Of a DNA stretch of 9,952 nucleotides, positions 1 through 5,705 are shown piece after piece. The first letter of the stretch is position 1. The number at the start of each line of letters is the position of its first letter. Under the pieces are notes generated by a model, which did not search any database, was not told the DNA's origin, and saw nothing but the letters and a program-made list of their open reading frames with translations. Position numbers and translations under genes: made by a program. The stretch is from Asaia bogorensis (lineage in GTDB: Bacteria; Pseudomonadota; Alphaproteobacteria; Acetobacterales; Acetobacteraceae): positions 1 to 9,952 of the forward strand of contig CAMCZJ010000115.1 of the NCBI GenBank assembly GCA_945886995.1, in the 5' to 3' direction.

Positions 1-53
1 GCCAAAAGCGGGGCTGCGGCGGCCAGGGCCAGAATGATCAAAGCGCGCTTCAT
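1..53 (-). CDS. Start of an exported protein (signal peptide only, cut by window edge)
   Basis: Reading the minus strand from the ATG at 53-51 gives MKRALIILALAAAAPLLA, which continues out of the window. It has two positive charges followed by an unbroken hydrophobic, alanine-rich stretch, the typical n- and h-regions of a Sec signal peptide or lipoprotein leader. No mature sequence is visible, so the function cannot be named. There is no strong Shine-Dalgarno sequence; the ATG is preceded by GTTTCCC. The gene diverges from the GST gene across an 89-base gap (54-142) in which I found no convincing promoter boxes for either side. Confidence 0.6.
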   Translation of the reverse strand, partial: MKRALIILALAAAAPLL

Positions 54-142
54 GGGAAACAGATTGCGCGCCACGGCGCCGCTTGCAACTGGACCCGCCC
101 GGCCCAGCCCTTTAGGCTGATCTCAGACAAGGGAGATCAGCC

Positions 143-769
143 ATGCGCAAGCTTTGGGGCCGGACCAGTTCCAGCAATGTGATGAAGGTGCTGTGGCTGA
201 TGGAAGAACTCGGCCTTTCCTATGAACGGATAGATGCCGGCGGCGCCTTTGGCCGCACCAAGGAACCCGAATACCGCGCCATGAACCCCATGAGCCTGGT
301 GCCGACCTTGCAGGAAGAAGATGGCTGGGCGCTCTGGGAGAGCAATACGATCTGCCGCTTTTTGTGCAATACTGAAGCGCCGGATAGCGCGATCTACCCG
401 CGCGATGCGCGCCAAAGGGCGGCTGTGGAAACCTGGATGGATTGGACGCTCGGCCACCTGACCGCGCCGATGGTGACGATCTTCTTCACCCATGTGCGGC
501 TGCCGGAACCGGAACGCGATTGGAAGGCGGAAGCCAAGGCGCGGGAAGATGCGGGGCGGCTTTGGGCCATTATCGAAAAACAGCTTGAAGGCCAGCGCTT
601 TCTTTGTGGCGATGATCTGACGCTTGCTGATCTCACGCTCGGCTGCTGGGTGCATCGCTGGCATGTCCTGCCGATTGAACGCCCAAGCCTGCCCAATCTG
701 CGCCGCTATTATGATACGCTGCTGACGCGCCCGGGCTTCACCCGCCATGTTGCGCTGCCATTGTCTTGA
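143..769 (+). CDS. Glutathione S-transferase family protein
   Basis: The 208-residue product has the usual GST length and two-domain layout. The N-terminal thioredoxin-like domain (about residues 1-78) has a serine cluster at 9-11 (GRTSSSNV) where the catalytic Ser is expected, then the cis-proline loop NPMSLVPTL with Val53-Pro54, and the glutathione-binding pair Glu66-Ser67 in WESNTI. The helical C-terminal domain (about 88-205) contains LTLADLTLG with Thr160 and Asp163, the N-capping box of the GST fold. GSTs conjugate glutathione to electrophiles or use it for isomerisation, reduction or ether cleavage; the substrate here cannot be read from sequence. The start is supported by GGGAG at 131-135, seven bases before the ATG. 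The cupin gene follows after 12 bases, with its ribosome binding site overlapping this stop codon, so the two are probably co-transcribed. Confidence 0.9.
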   Translation: MRKLWGRTSSSNVMKVLWLMEELGLSYERIDAGGAFGRTKEPEYRAMNPMSLVPTLQEEDGWALWESNTICRFLCNTEAPDSAIYPRDARQRAAVETWMDWTLGHLTAPMVTIFFTHVRLPEPERDWKAEAKAREDAGRLWAIIEKQLEGQRFLCGDDLTLADLTLGCWVHRWHVLPIERPSLPNLRRYYDTLLTRPGFTRHVALPLS

Positions 770-781
770 AGGAAAAACGCC

Positions 782-1147
782 ATGACCACCACCACAAGCC
801 ATGCTGAGACTTCTGAATTCATCCGCGGGCTTCGCCCGTTTTTCGAATATCGTGATCTTGGCATCAATGGCGCCACCGGCGGCGCCTTTGGCGCGCATGT
901 CATCCGTGCCATCCCCGGCGCCCATGCCACCGGGCAATGGCACACCCATAACCTGAAATTCCAGATGTTCTTCGTGCTGAAGGGCTGGGTGCGCTTTGAA
1001 TATGAAGATATCGGCGTGAAGGAATTCCGCGCTGGCGATAGCTGCTATCAACCGCCCTTGGTGAAGCACCGCGAAATTGCCCATTCGGAGGATCTGGAAT
1101 TGATCGAAATCACCGGCCCTGCGGAATTCGAAACCAAGGACGTGTGA
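782..1147 (+). CDS. Small single-domain cupin protein
   Basis: This 121-residue protein is a single cupin barrel. Motif 1 is visible as GQWHTHNLKFQMFFVLKG with metal ligands His54 and His56; the usual glutamate ligand position is Gln61. Motif 2 is GDSCYQPPLVKH, giving His96 as the last ligand. A 3-His site with Gln in place of Glu could still bind a divalent metal, but the activity is unknown. Small cupins of this type include isomerases, dioxygenase-like enzymes and ligand-binding proteins. It is much shorter than the cysteine or 3-mercaptopropionate dioxygenases (about 200 residues), so I do not assign it to those. AAGGA just after the GST stop, nine bases before the ATG, supports the start. 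The gene sits between a GST and an FAD oxidoreductase in the same direction. Confidence 0.85.
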   Translation: MTTTTSHAETSEFIRGLRPFFEYRDLGINGATGGAFGAHVIRAIPGAHATGQWHTHNLKFQMFFVLKGWVRFEYEDIGVKEFRAGDSCYQPPLVKHREIAHSEDLELIEITGPAEFETKDV

Positions 1148-1186
1148 ACCCAAATCGCCGGGGCGCGTAAGACAGGAAGAAGCATA

Positions 1187-2428
1187 ATGTCGCGATCCGT
1201 GATCGTGCTCGGCGCCGGCATGATCGGCGTTTCCATCGCGCTGCATCTGCAACGGCGCGGTGCGCAAGTTGTGCTGCTGGATCGTGCGCCGCCGGGGGAG
1301 GGGGCTTCCTTTGGCAATGCGGGCTTGATCCAGCGGGAAGCGGTGCATCCACATCCCTTCCCGCGTGATATCGCAACGCTGTGGCGCATGGCGCAGAACC
1401 GATCGGTGGATGCTTCCTATCACCCTTCTGCCTTGCTCAGCCTGGCGGCGCCCTTGTTCAAATATTGGTGGCATTCGGCGCCATCACGCTATCAGCCCAT
1501 TGCGGAAGCCTATGCGCGGCTGATCGTGACCTGCATTGATGAACATGTGGCACTCACACGCGGGACGGAGGCGGAAGCATTGCTCCGCCCCATTGGCTGG
1601 ATGCGGCTTTACAACAAGCAACCAGAATTGAACGCAGCCATCGCGGAAGCCGAAATGCTGAAGCGCGCGCATGGCGTGAATTACGCGCTGCTGGATGAAG
1701 CGGGCCTTGCTGCGGCGGAGCCCCATTTGTTGGTGAAACGCCTTGGCGCCATTCATTGGACCGATCCGCTTTCCGTGAGTGATCCCCAGGCGCTCACGCT
1801 GTTTTATGCGCGGCGTTTCACCGAAGCCGGCGGTGAAATCCTGCGCGGTGATGCACTCAGCCTTGAACGCCACGGCGCCGGCTGGCGCGTGCAAAGCAGC
1901 GATGGCGTGCGAGAGGCTGAGCAGGTGGTGATTGCGCTTGGCTCGGCTTCCGCAAAACTCACGCGCCGCTTTGGCTATGCGCCGCCGCTTTTCGGCAAGC
2001 GCGGCTATCACCGCCATTACCGCATGCAGGGTAATGCTGTGCTCAATCACGGTTTCATGGATGCCGATAGCGGCTTTGTGCTGGTGCCCATGCGCGCTGG
2101 CGTCAGGCTGACCACGGGGGCGGAATTCGCACCCGATGATGCGCCGAAAACCCCGGTGCAATTGGGGCGCGCTGAACCTATTGCGCGGAAGCTTCTGCCC
2201 TTGGCGGAAGCGGTGGAAGACGATCCCTGGCTTGGGGTGCGCCCTTGCACGCCGGATATGCTGCCCATCATCGGGCCGCTGCCCGGCCAAGCCGGCGCTT
2301 GGTGTGCCTTTGGCCATGCGCATCAGGGCTTTACGCTTGGCCCCACCACCGGGCGGCTGGTGGCGGAGATGATGATGGGCGAAGCGCCCTTCATTGACCC
2401 CGCCCCCTATCGCCCTGGGCGCTATTGA
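1187..2428 (+). CDS. FAD-dependent amino-acid/amine oxidoreductase, DadA-like (DAO family)
   Basis: The 413-residue protein begins with an FAD-binding Rossmann motif, SVIVLGAGMIGVSIALHL, with GAGMIG at 9-14 and the ribose-binding acidic residue Asp32 in LLDRAPPG. It is followed by ASFGNAG (about 41-47), a hallmark of the D-amino-acid dehydrogenase (DadA) branch. Near the C-terminus, WLGVRPCTPDMLPIIG and FGHAHQGFTLGPTTGRL match the substrate/flavin region of the DAO family, and the length is close to DadA (about 430). These enzymes oxidise a C-N bond of an amino acid or secondary amine and pass electrons to a quinone or oxygen. The substrate is not determined, since DadA-like paralogues act on many amines. 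AGGA at 1174-1177 supports the ATG at 1187. The gene follows the cupin after 39 bases, so the three genes probably form a unit. Confidence 0.88.
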   Translation: MSRSVIVLGAGMIGVSIALHLQRRGAQVVLLDRAPPGEGASFGNAGLIQREAVHPHPFPRDIATLWRMAQNRSVDASYHPSALLSLAAPLFKYWWHSAPSRYQPIAEAYARLIVTCIDEHVALTRGTEAEALLRPIGWMRLYNKQPELNAAIAEAEMLKRAHGVNYALLDEAGLAAAEPHLLVKRLGAIHWTDPLSVSDPQALTLFYARRFTEAGGEILRGDALSLERHGAGWRVQSSDGVREAEQVVIALGSASAKLTRRFGYAPPLFGKRGYHRHYRMQGNAVLNHGFMDADSGFVLVPMRAGVRLTTGAEFAPDDAPKTPVQLGRAEPIARKLLPLAEAVEDDPWLGVRPCTPDMLPIIGPLPGQAGAWCAFGHAHQGFTLGPTTGRLVAEMMMGEAPFIDPAPYRPGRY

Positions 2429-2439
2429 AGCGGGATAGC

Positions 2440-2468
2440 TTCGCCGAGGCGTGGGTTTCAGTTATAAG
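2440..2468 (+). promoter_or_regulatory. Candidate sigma70-type promoter of the oxyR-like gene
   Basis: In the 76-base gap before the regulator there is a TATAAG hexamer at 2463-2468 (5 of 6 to the -10 consensus) and TTCGCC at 2440-2445 (3 of 6 to -35), separated by 17 bases. Transcription would start near 2475, giving a leader of about 30 bases. TATAAG stands out in a very GC-rich neighbourhood. The -35 is weak, which would suit an activated or autoregulated promoter. This is inferred from pattern only. Confidence 0.42.
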
Positions 2469-2492
2469 GGCAACAGTTTCGCCGCCTTACAA
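2462..2492. repeat. Imperfect inverted repeat overlapping the oxyR -10 region
   Basis: The arms TTATAAGG (2462-2469) and CCTTACAA (2485-2492) are complementary at 7 of 8 positions around a 15-base spacer. The left arm covers the candidate -10 hexamer of the downstream regulator gene and the right arm ends 12 bases before its ATG. LysR-family proteins commonly bind dyad sites next to their own promoters, so this could be an autoregulatory operator. It does not match the E. coli OxyR consensus built on ATAG/CTAT units. Confidence 0.35.
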
Positions 2493-2504
2493 TCGGAATA
2501 TTTG

Positions 2505-3410
2505 ATGATCGCGCTGCCCACACCCCAGCAGCTTCGCTACCTTGTTGCCTTGGCCGAATATGAACATTTCGGCCGCGCTGCTTCGGCCTGCGGTGTCACG
2601 CAATCCACGCTTTCCGCCGGCATGATTGCGCTGGAACGGCAATTGGATGCCGCGATTCTGGAACGCAGCGGCGCCAAGAAGCCGGTCTTCACGCCGCTCG
2701 GCGCGGAACTCATCCAGCGCGCGCGGGTTGCCCTGGCGGCGCTGAATAGCTGCGTGGAAACCGCCACTGCCGCGCGGGAGCCGCTTTCCGGGCCGATCCG
2801 CCTTGGCGTCATCCCGACCATTAGCCCCTTTTTGTTGCCCCGCCTGATGCCAAGCTGGCGCGCGGATTTCCCGCGGCTCCGCCCCTGGCTGCGGGAGGAT
2901 TTGACCGAAAGGCTGGTGGACGCCTTGGAATCCGGGCGGCTTGATCTGCTGCTGCTGGCGCTGCCCTGCGATTGCGGCGGGGCGGAGACACTCAGCATCG
3001 CCGAAGACCCGTTTCTGCTGGCCTGCCCCGCTGAGCACCCCTTGGCCGAACGGCCCAGCATCCCGCCGCGGGCGCTGATGGATGAAAAGCTATTGTTGCT
3101 CCAGGATGGCCATTGCCTGCGCGATCACGCCTTGGCGGCTTGTGGGCTTTCGGGGGCTTTGGCGGCAGAGGAGTTTTCGGCCACATCGCTCCATACCCTG
3201 GTGCAAATGGCCGCGAGCGGGCTTGGCGTTACCTTGCTGCCGCGCCTTGCCGTGGCGGGCGGGGTCCTGGCCGGGACCGGGCTGGTGACCAGGCCGCTGG
3301 AGAATGGCATGAGCCGTCGCATCGGCTTGGCTTGGCGGGCACGCAGCCCAAGGGCCGATGAATTTCGCGCCTTGGCGCCGGCGATTGCAGCAGTCATGCA
3401 GGATTTGTAA
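2505..3410 (+). CDS. oxyR: OxyR-type LysR-family redox regulator
   Basis: This is a 301-residue LysR-family protein. The winged-helix DNA-binding domain occupies about 5-65 (QQLRYLVALAEYEHFGRAAS, then VTQSTLSAGMIALERQL), and the effector domain begins at LSGPIRLGVIPTISPFLLP. LQDGHCLRDHALAAC contains Cys204 and Cys213, which line up with the Cys199/Cys208 disulfide switch of E. coli OxyR (GHCLRDQAMGFC), with the same eight-residue separation. The following SATSLHTL and GLGVTLLPRLAV also match OxyR. The protein should therefore sense hydrogen peroxide or a related oxidant by disulfide formation and control antioxidant genes. An in-frame GTG at 2451 would add 18 residues unlike the family; I chose the ATG at 2505 because MIALPTPQQLRYL aligns with the OxyR start and CGGAA lies upstream. 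No katG or ahpC is adjacent in this window. The next gene follows after 24 bases. Confidence 0.85.
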   Translation: MIALPTPQQLRYLVALAEYEHFGRAASACGVTQSTLSAGMIALERQLDAAILERSGAKKPVFTPLGAELIQRARVALAALNSCVETATAAREPLSGPIRLGVIPTISPFLLPRLMPSWRADFPRLRPWLREDLTERLVDALESGRLDLLLLALPCDCGGAETLSIAEDPFLLACPAEHPLAERPSIPPRALMDEKLLLLQDGHCLRDHALAACGLSGALAAEEFSATSLHTLVQMAASGLGVTLLPRLAVAGGVLAGTGLVTRPLENGMSRRIGLAWRARSPRADEFRALAPAIAAVMQDL

Positions 3411-3434
3411 TTCTGCCTTCAAGGGGGGCTCAAC

Positions 3435-4181
3435 ATGGCCGGTTTCGATCTTGGGCAAGTGATTGGGGCGGTTCTGGGCGGCGGCGCGGCACCCAGGCGC
3501 CGCAGCACGGCTGGAAATGTAAGGCGCGCCCCCGCCGGCAATGCGCAATTGGCCCGCGCCCTGGCGGGTTTAGCCGGTCTGGCCATTGAAGCGTTGCGCA
3601 ATAGTCAGGCATCCGCGCCAGCCCCCGCGCCACGGCCAGCACCCGCCGGCAAGGCCGGTAAAGGAGGTAGAGGTGGTTTCGATTGGGCCGGGCCGGCGCG
3701 GCAGGGGTCTGCCAGCGCGCCACCCATCAAAAAAGCACCCGGCCAGGGTGGGTTGAAGGATGCGCCGGGCGCCGGCACAGAAGCCGCTGATCCCTGGGCG
3801 CCCGTCACTGCCGCGCCAGAGGAAGAACCCAGCGCCGAAACCGCCGAAGCGCTTCTGATGCTGCGCACCATGATCGCTGCCGCCAAGGCCGATGGCGGGA
3901 TTGATGCCGAAGAACGCGGGCGCATCGCCGCGCAATTGGGTGGCGCTGGCCTCAGCCCCAGCGCGCGGGATATGGTGCTGGCAGATTTTGACAAGCCGCT
4001 TCCCCCCGCAGCGCTGGCGAAACAGGCGAGTGACCCCATGCTGGCCGCGCAGCTCTACGCTGCCGCCGTGGTTGGCGCCGGTGAGATTGCGGCAGCGGAA
4101 CGCGCCTGGCTTGATGAATTCGCCAAGGCGCTGAAACTGGACCGCGCCGCCGCAGCGGCCATTGAAGCGCGTCTCATATAA
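3435..4181 (+). CDS. DUF533 / TerB-fold protein (YebE-like)
   Basis: The 248-residue product has three parts. Residues 1-55 (LGQVIGAVLGGG and ARALAGLAGLAIEAL) form a Gly/Ala-rich segment that could associate with the membrane. Residues 56-135 are a low-complexity linker rich in Ala, Pro and Gly. Residues 136-248 are a helical domain matching the C-terminus of E. coli YebE (DUF533, TerB superfamily): MLRTMIAAAKADGGIDAEER, then PLPPAALAKQASDP and AERAWLDEFAKALKLD. Acidic residues Asp153, Asp157, Glu159 and Glu160 occupy the calcium-binding-like loop described for TerB folds. The biochemical role of DUF533 proteins is not established, and the tellurite-resistance label is only by fold. A strong AAGGGGGG at 3421-3428 supports the start. 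It lies 24 bases after oxyR and 11 bases before the acyl-CoA dehydrogenase-fold gene, so it is probably co-transcribed with both. Confidence 0.82.
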   Translation: MAGFDLGQVIGAVLGGGAAPRRRSTAGNVRRAPAGNAQLARALAGLAGLAIEALRNSQASAPAPAPRPAPAGKAGKGGRGGFDWAGPARQGSASAPPIKKAPGQGGLKDAPGAGTEAADPWAPVTAAPEEEPSAETAEALLMLRTMIAAAKADGGIDAEERGRIAAQLGGAGLSPSARDMVLADFDKPLPPAALAKQASDPMLAAQLYAAAVVGAGEIAAAERAWLDEFAKALKLDRAAAAAIEARLI

Positions 4182-4192
4182 AGGCTGAAATC

Positions 4193-5410
4193 ATGGATGG
4201 CTTGACCCCAGAACAGGCAAGGCTGCACGACCGGGCGCGGGAATTGGCGCGCGAAGCCGCGGCACAAGCTGCTGAGACTGATCGCTCCGGCGCTTATCCC
4301 TGGCCGATGGTGCGGCGCATGGCGGAAGCGGGCTTCACCGGCCTGACCGTGCCACGCGCCTGGGGCGGGCCGGGCGGGGATTACTTCGACGCTGCCTTGG
4401 TGATTGAGGAATTCTCCAAAGCCTGTGCGGTGTGTGGCCGTATCGCCGTGGAAGCGAATATGGGCGCGATTGGCGCCATCATGGCCTATGGGACGGATGC
4501 CCAGAAGCGCATTGCCGCTGATCTGGTGCTGGCCGGCGACAAGCCAGCGATTTTGATCACGGAACCGGAAGCGGGTTCGGCGGCCACCGAAATGACCACC
4601 CGCGCCGTGCGCCATGGCGATGTTTGGGTGATCAATGGCCGCAAGACCTGGATCACGGGGGGTGGGGTTTCCCGGCTCCATCTGATATTCGCCCGGGTGA
4701 TTGAGGATGGGCGCGATCAGGGCATTGGCGGCTTCCTGGTGGTGCGCCACGGCGATGGCCCGCCGCCCGGCATTACCTTCAAGCGCATCCCATCCCTTGG
4801 GCTATGCGGCATGCCGGAAGCCGAGACGGAAATCGCTGGGCTGGAAGTGCCCGATAGCATGGTGCTGCGCCCGCCCGGCGGCTGGTCACGCGGGTTTGGC
4901 CGGCTGATTGATGCCTATAATGGCCAGCGCGTGGGGGCGGCGACCGTTGCCTTGGGGCTAGCCGCAGGTGCTTATGAGCATGCGTTGGACCGCGCGCAGA
5001 CGCGGCGCCAATTTGGCCGGCCCATTGGCGAATTTCAGGGGCTCGCCTGGATGCTGGCGGATATGTCTATTGAGGTGGAAGCCGCCCGCGCCTTGGTGTG
5101 GCGTGCGGCGAAAAGCGCGGGGCCGAATGGCTTTCCGGACCGGCTGGCGGCAGCTCAGGCCAAGGTGCTGGCTGGTGAGATGGCGATCAGGGTGACCAAC
5201 CAGGCTCTGCAGCTTTGGGGCGCGGCAGGCTATTCGCGCGACAACCCGATGGAGCGCTATTTGCGCGATGCCCGCATGTTCGCCATTGCCGGCGGCACGG
5301 CGCAGGTGCTGCGGACGCAAGTGGCCGAGCAGATCATGGGCCGGAAATTGCCCCAGACGCGGGATGGGTTTCTGCGCATCATGGAAGAGGAGCGGCGCGC
5401 GGCGGAGTAG
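4193..5410 (+). CDS. acd: Acyl-CoA dehydrogenase-fold protein, probable 3-sulfinopropanoyl-CoA desulfinase
   Basis: The 405-residue protein has the full acyl-CoA dehydrogenase layout: N-terminal helical domain, central beta domain with the flavin-binding segments ITEPEAGSA (122-130) and WITGGG (153-158), and C-terminal helices with RRQFGRPIGEFQG. The catalytic glutamate is absent. The MCAD Glu376 position (normally EGT) is Gly367 in IAGGTAQVLR, and the alternative position on helix G used by isovaleryl-CoA dehydrogenase is Gln245 (AYNGQRVG). The 3-sulfinopropanoyl-CoA desulfinase of Advenella mimigardefordensis is reported to have Gln246 and Gly366 at these places and an essential Arg84; here Arg83 sits in CGRIAVEANMGAIGAI. 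That enzyme removes sulfite from 3-sulfinopropanoyl-CoA, giving propanoyl-CoA, without net dehydrogenation. I therefore favour a desulfinase (EC 3.13.1.4) over a beta-oxidation enzyme. AAGG at 4181-4184 sets the start. No CoA-transferase or ligase gene is adjacent. Confidence 0.8.
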   Translation: MDGLTPEQARLHDRARELAREAAAQAAETDRSGAYPWPMVRRMAEAGFTGLTVPRAWGGPGGDYFDAALVIEEFSKACAVCGRIAVEANMGAIGAIMAYGTDAQKRIAADLVLAGDKPAILITEPEAGSAATEMTTRAVRHGDVWVINGRKTWITGGGVSRLHLIFARVIEDGRDQGIGGFLVVRHGDGPPPGITFKRIPSLGLCGMPEAETEIAGLEVPDSMVLRPPGGWSRGFGRLIDAYNGQRVGAATVALGLAAGAYEHALDRAQTRRQFGRPIGEFQGLAWMLADMSIEVEAARALVWRAAKSAGPNGFPDRLAAAQAKVLAGEMAIRVTNQALQLWGAAGYSRDNPMERYLRDARMFAIAGGTAQVLRTQVAEQIMGRKLPQTRDGFLRIMEEERRAAE

Positions 5411-5423
5411 GCGCGGCGATGGG

Positions 5424-5451
5424 TTGACTTGGCCCCCTGCCTTGCTTAGAC
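5424..5451 (+). promoter_or_regulatory. Candidate promoter of rpmJ
   Basis: A good -35 hexamer, TTGACT, lies at 5424-5429 in the 66-base gap between the desulfinase-like gene and rpmJ. Sixteen bases later TTAGAC (5446-5451) is the best placed -10, though it matches the consensus poorly. The position is right for an independent start of rpmJ transcription, which is expected for a ribosomal protein gene behind an unrelated catabolic gene. Confidence 0.4.
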
Positions 5452-5476
5452 ACCGCGCCTTCGAAAGGTTTGACCA

Positions 5477-5602
5477 ATGAAAATTCGTAATTCGCTGAAG
5501 ACCGCCAAGACCCGTGACAAGAACTGCGTCGTGGTACGCCGCCGTGGTCGCGTTTACGTGATCAACAAGAAGAATCCTCGGCTGAAGGCCCGCCAGGGCT
5601 GA
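5477..5602 (+). CDS. rpmJ: 50S ribosomal protein L36, zinc-free form
   Basis: This 41-residue gene begins MKIRNSLKTAKTRDKNC, continues VVVRRRGRVYVINKKNP and ends RLKARQG, which is the alphaproteobacterial L36 sequence almost residue for residue. L36 is the smallest protein of the large ribosomal subunit and helps to fold 23S rRNA. The zinc-ribbon form of L36 uses Cys-Cys-Cys-His; here only Cys17 remains and the other ligands are replaced (Asn30 stands where the third Cys would be), so this is the C-minus, zinc-independent type normal for alphaproteobacteria. AAAGG at 5464-5468 is well spaced from the ATG. It has its own candidate promoter upstream and a terminator downstream, so it is probably monocistronic. 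Confidence 0.96.
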   Translation: MKIRNSLKTAKTRDKNCVVVRRRGRVYVINKKNPRLKARQG

Positions 5603-5607
5603 GGCTG

Positions 5608-5625
5608 CGTGGGCTTCGGCCTGCG
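5608..5625 (+). other. UUCG-loop hairpin just after rpmJ
   Basis: CGTGGGC and GCCTGCG pair around a TTCG loop (5615-5618), giving a 7-bp stem that includes two G-T wobbles. It starts five bases after the rpmJ stop. It has no T-run behind it, so it is more likely a 3' mRNA stabilising element or RNase barrier than a terminator by itself. Confidence 0.45.
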
Positions 5626-5644
5626 AGATAGGATTGCGCGCTTT

Positions 5645-5667
5645 AGAGGGGGCTTCGGCCCTCTTTT
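5645..5667 (+). terminator. Rho-independent terminator of rpmJ
   Basis: AGAGGGGGC (5645-5653) pairs with GCCCTCTTT (5658-5666) around a TTCG tetraloop closed by C-G, an unusually stable loop; two pairs are G-T. The descending arm runs into TTTT. It lies 42 bases after the rpmJ stop and before the convergent ndh gene. On the ndh strand there is no T-run, so as an intrinsic terminator it mainly serves rpmJ. Confidence 0.78.
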
Positions 5668-5705
5668 CGTGTTTAGGGTGAACCGGTGGCTCCGCCCCCA
5701 TCACA

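Noticed and set aside
54..142. Promoter for the GST gene from TTGCAA at 83-88
   Set aside because: No -10 hexamer occurs at 16-18 bases; the nearest candidate, around 111-118, is too far and matches poorly.
782..1147. Cupin as the 3-mercaptopropanoate dioxygenase supplying the desulfinase
   Set aside because: It is too short for that family and lacks enough matching sequence; the idea would be attractive but is not supported.
137..1474. A 445-codon minus-strand open frame opposite the GST, cupin and oxidoreductase genes
   Set aside because: It spans three well-supported genes of known families and has no recognisable domain. Long antisense frames are common in GC-rich coding DNA.
2434..2450. 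ATAG-like sequence before the regulator as a classical OxyR operator
   Set aside because: Only one ATAG half is present; the CTAT partners and repeated spacing of the known OxyR motif are missing.
2451..2504. N-terminal extension of the OxyR-type gene from GTG at 2451
   Set aside because: The 18 extra residues do not resemble OxyR, they would overlap the candidate promoter, and the ATG at 2505 gives the normal family start.
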